A DNA stretch of 64,000 nt, taken from assembly GCA_037953745.1 (NCBI GenBank), contig JBAKBP010004319.1:1-64000 (forward strand), written 5' to 3'. Shown one piece after another: positions 32,410 to 42,867 of the stretch. The first letter of the stretch is position 1. Each line of letters opens with the position of its first letter. Source of the DNA: Lithodes maja (taxonomy: Eukaryota > Arthropoda > Malacostraca > Decapoda > Lithodidae). The translations under genes and the position numbers were made by a program. Under the pieces are notes generated by a model. It was not told where the DNA came from. It made no database searches and saw nothing but the letters and a program-made list of their open reading frames with translations.

Positions 32410-35271
32410 ATGGAGCCCACACGTCCCTCACGCTCGCTCCCTGATGACACAACCAGCCCTCCTTCTGGTGGTGTTAGCCGCCGTGGAAGGCAGAGGGTGG
32501 CTGCCAAAGACCCTAGCTACCAGTACGACACGCCCTACAGCTCTGAGGACAAAACACCAGCACCCAAAGCACAAAAAACACGTGCAAGCAGGGCAATGGC
32601 ACAGAGGTCATTGGTCTTTCGGGACACTGCCACCACGACCCAGGCCACTGCAACAACCACTACCACCACCACTACCACCACTGCCACCACTGCCACCCCT
32701 GCCACCCCTGCCAGCGACGCAGGAGGCCGCCCTAGGGCTGCAAAACCTGCGGGGGCAGGAAAAATTAAAGGCACTGGCGTAGGGAAAAGATCCCGTACGC
32801 CAGCCACAGTGCCCCTACCACCACCACCACCACCAGCCGCCGCCCCTGGCCCGGCTGCCGCCGCCGCCCCTGGCCCGGCTGCCGCTGCCACCCCTGCCAC
32901 CCCTGCCAGCGATGCAGGAGGCCGCCCTAGGGCTGCAAAACCTGCGGGGGCAGGAAAAATTAAAGGCACGGGCGTAGGGAAAAGATCCCGTACGCCAGCC
33001 ACAGTGCCCCTACCACCACCACCACCACCAGCCGCCGCCCCTGGCCCGGCTGCCGCCGCCGCCCCTGGCCCGGCTGCCGCCGCCGCCCCTGGCCCGGCTG
33101 CCGCTGCCGCCAATGCTGCCCCTGCCGCCCCTGCTGCCCCTGCCGCCCCTGCCACCCCTGCCCAAGGAACAGAGAGAAGGGCGACAGGCACCACCATCAT
33201 CTTGCCATCAAGGCCACGCACCACTGCTGCCCCTGCCGCCGCCTCTGCCGCCGCCTCTGCCGCCGACCCTGCCGCCGCCCCTGCCGCCGCCTCTGCTGTC
33301 CCTGTCCATAAGACACCCTCGCGTGCAAAAGTGACCCGGAAAACTCTGACACCATCAAAATATGGCGCCCTGCTGTTTGATGGTGATTCGCAGGACATTG
33401 GCAGCCAAGGTTTTGACGACGAAGCCCTAGCACGGGACCAAGGGTGGGGGGATTTGGGAGTGGACAGTGGGAGTGAGTCAGACGTCGGTGACGAGAATGA
33501 GGAAGGTCATCGTCTGTCTAGTGAAGAGGAGGGTGATGATGATCAAGTGCTGTATCGCGACCATGGAAGCGATATTTCAGACAATGAAGCAGACGCAGAC
33601 GGCATTCCGATCCCTGGCTTGCCTTCGTTCGATTGGTCTGACGGGGTCAATTTTGTACCTGACGTGCCCCAGTTCAATCCTGGGACGTCAGGAACAACTG
33701 ACGACTGGCCCTGTGACGACCAAGCGAACGAAAGCGACTTCTTCCTCGCTTTTTTCGATATGGAGGTAATGACGTACATCGTTGCCCAAACAAACGCCTA
33801 CTACAGGTGGGTGTTTGGCAGATTGGACGTCCTTTCTCCAAAAGCGAGAATACGAGGCTGGGTGGATACGACTGTGGAAGAATTTATGACGTTCTTTGCC
33901 TTGTTGTTCCTCATGCCTCTGATCAAGAAGCATGTGTTGCAACACTATTGGAAGCACGACCCTCTCATCGCCACCCCAACTTTCAATAAGTTCATGACTC
34001 GTGACAGATTTTTGTTGCTGCTAAGATTTATGCACTTTGCAGACAACGAAAATCCTAACAGGATTGACAGGATATGGAAAGTTCGGGATGTGTTCACCAT
34101 GTTGTTGGAGAGGTATAGGAAATACTTTTACCCCTTCCTCAATTTGGTGATTGATGAGTCGCTCGTGCTCTTCAAAGGACGTCTTGTTTTCAAACAGTAT
34201 ATCCCCTTGAAAAGGCATAGGTTCGGAATCAAGCTCTTCGTTTTGTGTGACTGCGAAACTGGAATAGTGCTTGACATGATCGTGTACACAGGCACTGACA
34301 TTGACATACCGAAAGCCGCTGCCAATGACCCCATGGGCATGTCAGGTGCCATCGTCAGGAAAATGTTGGCACCTTACCTGGGCAAAGGCCACATCATCTA
34401 CACTGACAACTGGTATACTTCTCCTGCTCTCTGCCAGTTTCTTCATGACAACCAAACGGGGTCATGTGGGACTGTCAGAAAGACAAGAAAGTTTATGCCA
34501 AAATTCACAGGTGATGTCATTCCTCTCACAGATGCCTCCTCCAGTGACACACCTTCAGAAGACGACCTGGCCCAGGAACACCGCGAGAGGCATGTACGAA
34601 GAAGGCGACGAAAGGGGCAGAAATACAAGCAGCTCGAAAAGTGTGGGAAAGTGATAGCCCTGAAGTGGAAGGATAAGCGAGACGTCCACCTGCTTTCCAC
34701 CGTCCACACAGGTGCCCAAATGGATTCTGGCAAAATCCACTACCGAACCAGGAAGACCATCTACAAGCCCGACATGGTAGTGGACTACACCAAAAACATG
34801 CGCATGGTGGACAAGTCTGACTGTCAGCTGTCAGGCGTTGAGTGTCTGAGGAAGACTGTGAAGTGGTATCACAAGCTCTTCCTCCACCTTGTTGACATAA
34901 CGATGCTCAACGCCTACAACTTGTGGTTGGTCAAAAAGAATATGGCCCCAAACCAGAAACTTAAATTCCGGGAGTTCGTGTACAACGTCTCATACCAACT
35001 CCTGGAGAAGTATGGCACCACCACTCACAGACGTACGGCATGGCGTGGGGATCACGTTCCTGACCGAGTCCAGGTGGGTGTCCAAAGACACTACCTGACC
35101 AACACCGAAATGATTGGCACTCGTCACAGGCAGGTGCAGTGCACCGTCTGCAGCTCCAGTGTCAGGAAACCCCATGTCCCAAAAAGAGTCACCTCAATGT
35201 GTGCAGAGTGCAAAGTTCCACTCTGCATGGGTGAGTGCTTCAGGGACTACCACACATTCAAAAATTATTGA
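32410..35271 (+). CDS. piggyBac transposase, full length
   Basis: A 953-codon cut-and-paste transposase for TTAA targets. The start is the ATG at 32410 (MEPTRPSRSLPD). The first 300 residues are Ala/Pro/Thr-rich and contain a 65-residue tandem duplication. An acidic stretch follows ('SDVGDENEEGHRLSSEEEG'). Catalytic landmarks are 'LVIDESLVLFKGRLVF', 'HIIYTDNWYTSP' and 'NMRMVDKSDCQL', giving the three Asp expected of piggyBac. The C-terminal Cys-rich domain has CTVC, CAEC and 'CMGECFRDYH'. No stop or frameshift is visible, so this is the one mobile-element protein here that might still work. The usual piggyBac transposase is near 600 residues. The excess is the low-complexity N-terminus. Confidence 0.95.
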   Translation: MEPTRPSRSLPDDTTSPPSGGVSRRGRQRVAAKDPSYQYDTPYSSEDKTPAPKAQKTRASRAMAQRSLVFRDTATTTQATATTTTTTTTTTATTATPATPASDAGGRPRAAKPAGAGKIKGTGVGKRSRTPATVPLPPPPPPAAAPGPAAAAAPGPAAAATPATPASDAGGRPRAAKPAGAGKIKGTGVGKRSRTPATVPLPPPPPPAAAPGPAAAAAPGPAAAAAPGPAAAAANAAPAAPAAPAAPATPAQGTERRATGTTIILPSRPRTTAAPAAASAAASAADPAAAPAAASAVPVHKTPSRAKVTRKTLTPSKYGALLFDGDSQDIGSQGFDDEALARDQGWGDLGVDSGSESDVGDENEEGHRLSSEEEGDDDQVLYRDHGSDISDNEADADGIPIPGLPSFDWSDGVNFVPDVPQFNPGTSGTTDDWPCDDQANESDFFLAFFDMEVMTYIVAQTNAYYRWVFGRLDVLSPKARIRGWVDTTVEEFMTFFALLFLMPLIKKHVLQHYWKHDPLIATPTFNKFMTRDRFLLLLRFMHFADNENPNRIDRIWKVRDVFTMLLERYRKYFYPFLNLVIDESLVLFKGRLVFKQYIPLKRHRFGIKLFVLCDCETGIVLDMIVYTGTDIDIPKAAANDPMGMSGAIVRKMLAPYLGKGHIIYTDNWYTSPALCQFLHDNQTGSCGTVRKTRKFMPKFTGDVIPLTDASSSDTPSEDDLAQEHRERHVRRRRRKGQKYKQLEKCGKVIALKWKDKRDVHLLSTVHTGAQMDSGKIHYRTRKTIYKPDMVVDYTKNMRMVDKSDCQLSGVECLRKTVKWYHKLFLHLVDITMLNAYNLWLVKKNMAPNQKLKFREFVYNVSYQLLEKYGTTTHRRTAWRGDHVPDRVQVGVQRHYLTNTEMIGTRHRQVQCTVCSSSVRKPHVPKRVTSMCAECKVPLCMGECFRDYHTFKNY
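32692..33081 (+). repeat. 195-bp in-frame tandem duplication
   Basis: Starts at 32692 and 32887 are 195 bases (65 codons) apart, and the copies are almost identical at DNA level ('aaattaaaggcac', 'agatcccgtacgccagccac'). They encode the repeated basic motif KIKGTGVGKRSRTPAT inside the low-complexity N-terminus. The near identity implies a recent event. Confidence 0.9.
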
Positions 35272-35279
35272 GTGTCGCC

Positions 35280-35400
35280 CTGCCCTGCCCTGCCCTGCAC
35301 TGCCCTGCCCTGCCCTGCCCTGCCCTGCCCTGGACTCGCCCCGTGCCCTGCCCTGCCCTGGACTCGCCCCCTGCCCAGCCCTGTCCTGGACTCGCGCCCT
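35280..35400. repeat. (CCCTG)n array after transposase
   Basis: A pentanucleotide array interspersed with 'gactcgcccc' phrases begins about nine bases after the transposase stop. Confidence 0.9.
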
Positions 35401-37030
35401 ACCTTACCTGACCTGACCTAATTGATCACGCTACCTCATAATGTAACATATATATTATATAATGTATAAGTTCCAAAGATGTCCCTGTGATATAGCTTTT
35501 ACATTATATAATTGTATGTTTCATTATTTAGTTTATAAGTTTAAAATATTTACATGTTATATGCCTTATTTTTTTATTATATCAATATATATGTTTGTTA
35601 TTAGTCAAAGTCATGTGTATATAATTATTTTCTTACCTCAAATGAATTGTACAAAAATAAATATGTTTCAACAAATCCTGTCAAACCTACTAAGATAATA
35701 AAAAAAAACAATAATACAAAAAAAAAAACACAAGGTCATGTCATTGTATTCTTACAATATGATATATTCTATGAATATTTCATATTTATTGAATACAATG
35801 GCATGATTTTGTAAAAAAAAAAAGTATCAAAAATGTTCTAGACAATATAAAACCTTCCCCATAACCCCCTCTTGGATTCGATCACACAACCCTAGCACAC
35901 TTTGAGTTTTCCAGTCCGCGACCTTACCAACCATGCCACAGGAGCTCATACCAAATATCACTCAAAACTTCGTGTCTACAATCGAAATGACAATATACAA
36001 AAAAAAATGAATTATCCCACCAATTTACGTTTGTAAATTGATGGGATTATCAATTATATCATGCCAAGGTTTATGAAAGTTTGTCTCTGTCAAGAATTAT
36101 TAATTATATAACTTTATTCTGTCCAAAATTGCCAAAACATTCAGCAAAATTGCCCCTCTCAGTGCGACTCCTCATTTTCACACGGTCAAGCGGTGACCCT
36201 TGCTGCTCCCTTTATGCCCCAGCTACACCAGCCACAGCAGCTCTGTCTGGGAACAAAATTTGTATAAATACAATAATGGATAAAATACTCTTCACAAATA
36301 CATTTGTATTGTATAATATTGTAAATAAAAAAGAATAATAACTGTGTGGGTGTCGAAAATTGCTCAACCAGCTTTCTTATGTCTCGCCTACGCGCGTATA
36401 TTGGATTATACATAGTCATTACTGTCATACAAATAATTGCAGTAGGTCTCGAATATACATTTAGATTGCATATTACTTGGAAATAAATAAGTAAACGTTT
36501 CTCTGGTGGCAATCTACCCTTTCGCAAGTGTAAGGAGACACCATTCTATATTTAGCCCTTTATCGCAAAAGGCAATCTGCACGTGTTTACTGACCACCGT
36601 CGCTGCTGGTCTATAATATAGTACTTTATTGACAGTCAATGGCCATGTTTCTGTGGTACTTCACATGTGTCTAAAATGCAATGTCTGCTTGCATAAAAAT
36701 GCAATTCTGAAGTCCATTTATACGTACGACATACGCATGTCTCAGTTTCTATCTATCTCTCTCTCTCTCTCTCTCTCCATTCCTGACTCATGTTATTGTA
36801 AAACTCTTGGTGGCAACAAACACCAGATACCTGGAAGACATAAGGTTCAAAATCCCAAGCATCCATACGCCTCGGGCGCCTTCACAATTGTCACACAGCT
36901 GGATCTGCCTGCCTTCCTTCTCTTTACGACTCACTCACTCCCTCCCTGCACCCCTGCATGCCTCCCTCCCTCCCACCCACCCACCCACCCACCCCCAACC
37001 CACCCTTTCAGGCTTCCGTCTGCTAGAAAC
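35401..37030. other. piggyBac_2 AT-rich 3' non-coding region
   Basis: No coding frame is supported. The region is AT-rich and carries an A-run cluster (35700-35830), a (TC)n run near 36755-36778 and a run of CCCA repeats near 36970-36992. A segment near 36321 ('aataaaaaagaataat') resembles one near 13960 in piggyBac_1. Confidence 0.6.
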
Positions 37031-37040
37031 ACATTCACAA

Positions 37041-37600
37041 TTTGCGTAAATATCGCATCAATTGGGCTATATGCGGTATATTCCTTGTTATATGGGACGC
37101 CTACATACGTACACGTCTTTATTATAGCATGACAGTGCTCTAAATACAAGATTTACGTGATATTTATGGCGTAACACACCCTCTCCCCCTTTCATTCCCA
37201 GCACAACTCACTCACACCTTGGTTCACGCATAGAAACTCTTTGATAATGTGCGTAAATATCGCATGAATTGGTCAATATGTGGTATATATTTTGATATAT
37301 GGCACGTATACATACGTACAAGTCTGTATATATTATAGCATGACAGTGCTCTACGTACAAGATATACGTGATATGTATGGAATAAACCACACTCTCAGCT
37401 CATAAATTGCCGCCAAACCTCCAACACATCTTCATTCCCGCCTACAAATTATCTTATAATTCCCTTATATATTGCAATTTTTGGTCACTATGAGGCATAT
37501 TCATTGTTATATGGGTGGCCTCCACACGTATACATACTCTACATAGCCTAAAAGGGCTCAAAAATGGACATATACGTGATAATACGCCGTAACCCACCCC
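37041..37600. repeat. About 205-bp subterminal repeats of piggyBac_2
   Basis: The phrase 'gcgtaaatatcgcat' occurs at 37044 and 37251 (207 bases apart). Each is followed by 'acatacgtaca' and 'tatagcatgacagtgctcta'. A third, more diverged copy starts near 37455 ('gttatatgggtggcc', 'cgtatacatac'). They lie in the last kilobase of the transposon. Confidence 0.8.
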
Positions 37601-38362
37601 CTCCTCCCTCTCCTTCTATCCCCTGCGCGCGTAAATATTCGGCAGGAAAATCTCGCCGCTCGATGACAATCTAGCCGCGCGGTGCCATTTGCTCCACATT
37701 TTTCAACTACGGACCGTTCCCCCACCCCCCCCAGACATTTTTTGGGGGGTCAAATATATATGGGCCGATGCCCGCAAACATTCCCTACACGATGATGTAC
37801 TTTTTATCGAAATTTGCAATAGGTCCCAAAATCATCATAGGTGCGCACAGTCTTACCCTGTAGAAAACCCCCTGTGCGCCGCGGAGAGGTTAAACGCACG
37901 CAAAATAAACACAACAATAATTACAACAGTCACCGGGAACACGCACACGACGCGTGCATTATAGCTTAGGTCGTATAAATAGGGGGGGCATGGTGGTTAC
38001 ATAATTAAATACAGGGCTGACATAATCATGATCTGATTTGTTGTGAAATGGAAGCTAAGGTGTCTTGAGATCGCCTTCGTACCTACACAATGAAAATATT
38101 ATAGCCTGCATGGTTGTTATCTAATTAAATACATACTTAGTTGGTACATCAAGAATGTCAAGGGGTAAAGTAATGTGGTTTGTGTATAAGAAGACTGTGA
38201 TTGAAGAGACGTATAACATGTGGAGTTAAGTGGAAGAGAGGAAAAATGAAGTTGGTGATAATTATAGCTATCCTTCCCTGTGGCGCCGGGTCCCTTCGTT
38301 CTTGGGGATCTCGTTGGGGATGGGGGTTTCGCTCCCGGGAATTTCGTTCCTGGGGTATTTCA

Positions 38363-38367
38363 ATTAT
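38363..38367. other. Right target-site duplication of Gypsy_1
   Basis: ATTAT follows the terminal CA of the right LTR and equals 2951-2955. Confidence 0.7.
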
Positions 38368-39519
38368 GATAATACATATTACAAAAAGTGATGAAAATAT
38401 GTTATTGACCTACAAACAAGTGGTCCCCTCCTTCTCCCACCTTCCTTCCCCTAACAGCTCTTACCCCTCCTCTCCCCCATCACCCTCTACCCTCACAACC
38501 ACACACCTCACAGTGTGCCATCTGTTGGCAGAAAGATGCACGTTTTACATCTAAAATTCTCGAGTCTATGAATGTCCCGAGTGACGGTGAGGCAGGAGAG
38601 GCGACAGGACTTTAGCCGTTGACTGTACAGCGTGTATGTATACACCCTCTATAACTCCTTCCTCTCCCTTACATGTGTCCCACCCCCTCCTCCCTCTCCT
38701 TCCCTTCCCCACTTCTTCCCTCCTCAATTATTGGCTATTTTTCCTTCTATTATCGCCATTCCTCCCTTTCCCTGAATGAAATAGGATGAGTCATTGTCTC
38801 ACACACTTCCTCGTCATCTTCCCATGCGCGGAGGATGGCTGGAAGAGTAATTTTGCCTCAAGCAGGCCCACAAAGCACATGCATGTCACTTTCTCTCTAT
38901 AACCTCCCTCCACCCCTTCCCGCCACATATATATACGTGTTTCACTATACAGTACTATACTCTGTTTCATTTCAATTGACGGTAAATTGCAAAGCTACCA
39001 TCATGATTTCTCCATTGTTTTGTAGATTTTGTAGTGAAATATGGTGTTAATTATATAAACTTGGTCTTATTATGATGCAGAAACATAGTACAGTCAGGTC
39101 TCGATATATGCGGTTAATTCGGTACGTACCGTGTACGTACCATTTATATCAAAACCGTGTTTTAGAAATAATAGCCCATATGGGAATTAATTAATTCGTT
39201 CCAGCCACTTTCCCAAAGTCCCCCCTTTGACCTGTTTGCCTTCCTTCAACCGACTTATATTACATTATACCACCAACATCATATAAGACATAACATAAAG
39301 CATCAATAAGAACTGCTTTGTACCTGTTACTGACTTTTTTGTGTGGATTGATGTGTTGACGTCGGTAGATATTCCAACTGCTGCACTTGGTCGGAGGCTC
39401 ACACCAATTAGCTGAGCGTCTATCTGGAGAAGCTGAGGGATTTTTTTTTGTTGACTCTTTGTTATTTTATTTTTATCTAGAAGGATATTATATTTTTCAA
39501 TTACATCACATTAGAAATT
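38368..39519. other. Non-coding flank with transposon debris
   Basis: No gene is seen. Pyrimidine-rich stretches (38400-38520, 38640-38780) resemble, in reverse complement, the purine-rich middle of MITE_1. Around 39090-39200 'cagtcaggtctcgatatatgcgg' followed by 'ggtacgtaccgtgtacgtacc' looks like the end of a cut-and-paste DNA transposon, but I find no matching second end. Confidence 0.4.
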
Positions 39520-39525
39520 ATTCAT

Positions 39526-40384
39526 GTATGTACAGTATATACTCAGGCCCAAACCCCACTTTTCCTTTTTCTCTTTTTTTTTTGGGGGGGGGAGGGGGAT
39601 GGCTGACTCAAGACAGAGCCCGATTAAGGATAACATAATAGAAAACAATAAACACACACAAACAAAATACAAATTCACACATATCTAGGTCACCCAGGAG
39701 AAGACCCAGAGACCAGGGTCACCAAGGTCCCTCCAGCACTCCCCCCTTCCACCCGGAGAGGTTCCGATCTCATCAGGCAGACATGCAGTGAAGGCGAAAC
39801 CACAAGCCTGCCCACCACACTTCCAGGCTTACCCTTCATATAGCCTAAACTGTCTCCCCGGGCCTGGCGCCTGATGGGCTATTATCTAGGCCAACTTGCA
39901 CCTAACCCCTTCTCCCAAATGACCACGTGTTCACTCATCTATTCACAAGCATTCTCCATTCATTCCTGTTTATTACCACTTCCCTTGCCTCATCTATAGT
40001 CATTTCTCTATCATCCAAAGCTTGTCTTACACAGTCTCTCCATCTCAATGGGGGTCTTCCTGCCCCTCTATCTCCCCTTGTATCTGACTCACAAATTCTC
40101 TTTGTAATCCTTTCATCTTCCATTCGTTCAACATGACCATACCAGCTTGGCACCCTTCTGTCTACTCTGGCCGACAAATGTTCCTGCTGCCCCACTCTCC
40201 TACGTATGTCTTCATTCCTCAATCTGTCTCTACGAGTAAATCCACACATAATCCTCAAGCAGCTCATCTGCATCACATCCAGCTTTCTCCTCTCCTTTTC
40301 CTTCAGAGCCCATATCTCAGCCCCATACATCACTGTTGGCACAACAATTAATTGATACATTGCACTTTTAACTTTCATTCCGAG
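39526..40384 (-). mobile_element. RTE_4: 5'-truncated RTE-like fragment
   Basis: The same family as RTE_3: the 3' UTR shares 'tatactcaggccca', 'gactcaagacagagc' and 'cacccaggagaagaccc'. The hexamer ATTCAT occurs on both sides (39520-39525, 40385-40390) and may be its duplication. Only the C-terminal coding part and 3' UTR remain. Confidence 0.75.
39935..40384 (-). pseudogene. RTE-like RT, C-terminal 150 codons
   Basis: The frame has 'VVPTVMYGAEIWALKEKE', 'LDVMQMSCLRIMCG', 'RVDRRVPSWYGHVERMED' and 'RGAGRPPLRWRDCVRQ', the post-RT region of this family. It corresponds to the last 145 or so residues of the RTE_3 protein (43608-44501). The start is lost by 5' truncation. The stop is native. Confidence 0.8.
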
Positions 40385-40395
40385 ATTCATAGATT

Positions 40396-40578
40396 ACAAA
40401 AAGACCAAATATGACATAGTTATGTTAATGTATAAGGGAGATAGATAGATAGAGTTGCTAGGTCCAAGCGATCGATAAAATGCGAACATAAATGAGACGG
40501 ACTTAAGTTTCTGAAAAGACAAAGGAAAAATTTTATTGACTCTTTTTAATTATATTATTTGTGTACTGGAAGGATATT
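40396..40578. other. Short spacer with (GATA)n
   Basis: Contains a small GATA run (40438-40452). About 50 bases near 40525-40578 ('ttgactcttt' ... 'ggaaggatatta') also occur near 39438-39490, on the other side of RTE_4. Confidence 0.5.
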
Positions 40579-41005
40579 AATGGGTATGGAAAATGTGCAA
40601 ACTAGCATGGGAGAAGGGGAGTGCACCTGATGACTGGAAGACAGGCATAATAGTCCCACTATATAAGGGTAAAGGGGGAAGAGGAGTGTGTGGTAACCAC
40701 CAAGGAATATGTCTTCTAAGCGTAGTAGGAAAGGTGTACAGTAGGGTAGTGATTGAGAGAGTGAGAGCGAGAACGGAGAAATGGATAGATGACGAGCAGG
40801 GTGGTTTTTTAGGAAGGGAAGAGGATGTCTAGATCAGATGATTACTCTGAATTGTGTTGTGGAGAAATATCTGGAGAAGCAACAAAAGCTGTATGTTGCC
40901 TTTATTAACATGGAGAATGACAGAGTGGATAGAGAAGGTATGTGGAAAGTACTTAGAATATATGGAGTAGATACCAAGTTGCTGAAAGCAGTGAAGAGCA
41001 TGTAT

Positions 41006-42867
41006 AAAGGAGTACAAAGGAAATCAAGCAGCAACAGGTCTAGTGACCCCTCTAGGCTGCTTGTCCTCTAAAACACTGAGGATCAAGTGTTCAAACAGTG
41101 GTTTAGAGTGGGTTAGGAAAAATTGGAAAGGGAACTACTGCCCTGGAACTAATGTCCGTGGCAGGATTAGGAAGTTAGTAGGGAACAGATGGGTTAGTAA
41201 CATAACACAGTAATAAGTGATCTTACGTATATCTGGGAAAAAGAGAATAACGTCTTAGTAATATATATACGCAGTAATCCTTGATAAATATGAGGGGAGA
41301 ATAAAATAAAGTTATTCATTTACAAACGCAGTCAGTCGCGGGTTTGAGGCAAGATATTTGTCTAGGCGAAGTTTAAAAGAATCAACAGTGCTGCAGTCAA
41401 TAACGTCTCGGGGAAGCCCATTCCACAAGTTGACAACTCGATTGAAGAAGAAATTCTTAGATTTGTGTGAGTCAAAAGATTTACCAATAATTTTGCAACC
41501 GTTTCCCCGCGTGTAATTAGATTAGTCGATAGTGAAGTACTTACTACAATTCATATTGTCGATGCCTTTAATGATTTTGAACACTTGAATTAAGTCGCTT
41601 CTTAATCTGCACTGGGTTAAAGGAAATAGATTTAATTCTCTAAGACGCTCCTCGTATGTTTTTTTCTTTAGGCTATGTATCATTTTGGTAACTCTACGTT
41701 GAACTCGTTCTAGCTTGTTTATATCTTTTTGGTAATAAGGGCACCAGGATTGAACGCAGTATTCCAGAAGAGGGCGGACTAAGGAGTTGTAAAGAGTTAG
41801 GATAACTTCTTTGGATTTATGCTGAAATGACCTGCCTATAAAGCCAATTGTTTTGTTTGCCTTCTTAACGACTTCTGAACATTGTTGACTCGGTTTTAGA
41901 TTACTCGATAATGTTACTCCCAGATCGGTTTCTCTGTCTACAGTCTTAGGCTGAGTGCCATTCATCGAATAGTTTGCTTTCTCATTTCGGTATCCAATAT
42001 GTAGTACTTTACAATTATCCACATTGAAACTCATTTGCCAAATTTGGGCCCAACATGACAACATATCTAGATTGTGTTGCATATCGTCAACTTGTTCTTT
42101 TGAGAGTACGCTATTTGCAATTTTTGTATCATCAGCAAACTTTGAGATTGTAAAGGTGAGACCCTCATCTATGTCGTTGATGTAAATTAGAAAGATAATT
42201 GGTCCTAGTACCGATCCCTGGGGTACCCTGCTACATACATTGGTCCATTTAGATGCCTCACCGCTTATGACTACTCTTTCCTTTCTGTAGCGGAGCCAAT
42301 TTTCTATCCATTTTAACACACCGTCTTGTATTCCATGCGCTTTTAGTCTTAGCAGTAAACGTTTGTGAGGAACTTTATCAAAGGCCTTTTGAAAATCAAG
42401 GTATATAATATCTACAGCTTTACTCTCATCATAGAGGTTGAGGATATCGTTGAAGAAGTCTAAGAGGTTTGTTAAGCAGGAATGTTTGTTACGAAAGCCA
42501 TGTTGAGTATTTTTAAGTATGTTATTTTCCTCTAAGTGATTTACGAGTCTGTCTCTTATGAGAGTTTCTAGCATTTTACATACAACTGAGGACTAATTGG
42601 ACGATAGTTACTGGGTAGGGATTTGCTGCCCTTTTAAAAAATCGGTGTTACGTTAGCTAGCTTCCATTAATCAGGCACAGTTCCAGACTACAAGGATTTA
42701 TTGAATAGCAATGTCAGTGGTTTGGAGAGCTCATCCTTAGCTTCCTTTAGAGCTCTAGGTGAGATTGTATCAGGTCCGGGCATTTTATTTATCTTGAGTT
42801 TCTCTAACCATTTCAATATTTCTCTCACTGTAATGGTGATATTGCTTAGAACATCAGAATTATCTAT
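41006..42867 (-). mobile_element. CR1_2: CR1 fragment inside RTE_2
   Basis: Close to CR1_1 bases 18605-20385 on the opposite strand, including the 3' UTR. The 3' end (plus-left) starts 'aaaggagtacaaagg' and the 5' truncation lies within the RT N-terminal region. RTE_2 sequence is continuous on both sides. Only a TGA microhomology is seen, with no clear duplication, as is common for CR1. Confidence 0.9.
41312..42867 (-). pseudogene. CR1_2 reverse transcriptase
   Basis: RT landmarks are 'KMPGPDTISPRALKE', 'DIIYLDFQKAFDKVPHK' and 'SKFADDTKIA' with both Asp intact. The usual 'SGVPQGSVLG' reads 'SRVPQGSVLG'. A frameshift separates 42688-42867 from the long frame 41522-42574. An in-frame TAG near 41520 precedes the C-terminal 'VVNLWNGLPRDV' segment, whose native TAA is at 41312-41314. 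Confidence 0.85.

Larger units (their letters stand above)
32190..37889 (+). mobile_element. piggyBac_2 transposon with intact transposase
   Basis: Flanked by TTAA at 32186-32189 and 37890-37893. The left Gypsy_1 LTR shows the unfilled site with a single TTAA near 7590. It is 5.7 kb. The extreme ends (CCCGGGAGC at the left, CCTCTCCGC on the other strand at the right) match poorly, but a subterminal inverted repeat is clear: 'ccggcgcactgcgggg' at 32224-32239 against 'cccctgtgcgccgcgg' near 37869-37884. The plus-strand transposase gene is uninterrupted. About 2.6 kb of AT-rich, repeat-bearing non-coding DNA follows it. Confidence 0.92.
2956..38362 (-). mobile_element. Gypsy_1: long-LTR element with nested insertions
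   Basis: Two direct LTRs (2956-8063 and 21097-38362) share landmarks over their whole length once insertions are removed. Both start TGTTATGCCC and end GGTATTTCA in plus orientation. They bracket a purine-rich tract (on the minus strand) beside the left LTR, gag-like frames on the minus strand, and a primer-binding site beside the right LTR. That order gives minus orientation. Removing insertions leaves LTRs of about 3.3 kb and an interior of only about 2.5 kb with no protease, RT or integrase, so the element looks non-autonomous. Gag start, primer site and LTR tips match Gypsy_2. The whole is flanked by ATTAT duplications. Alternative: two separately inserted relatives that merely resemble one element. 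The matching duplication and LTR ends argue against this. Confidence 0.75.
21097..38362 (-). repeat. Gypsy_1 right LTR (5' LTR), four insertions
   Basis: The LTR starts TGTTATGCCC at 21097 and ends GGTATTTCA at 38362. LTR sequence is found at 21097-21125, 21767-21784, 28866-about 28960, about 29580-32189 and 37890-38362. Between these lie MITE_1, the BEL element, a SINE-bearing insertion and piggyBac_2. Subtracting them leaves about 3.3 kb, matching the net length of the left LTR. Confidence 0.85.

Noticed and set aside
32535..33398. Minus-strand 287-codon Ala/Gly/Val-rich frame
   Set aside because: It is the antisense shadow of the GC-rich low-complexity N-terminus of the piggyBac_2 transposase.
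35280..35400. Telomere-like repeat
   Set aside because: The unit is CCCTG with irregular spacers, not a canonical arthropod telomere repeat, and it lies inside a transposon.
39090..39250. Mariner/pogo-type element
   Set aside because: One end-like sequence is seen, but no matching inverted end, TA duplication or transposase was found.
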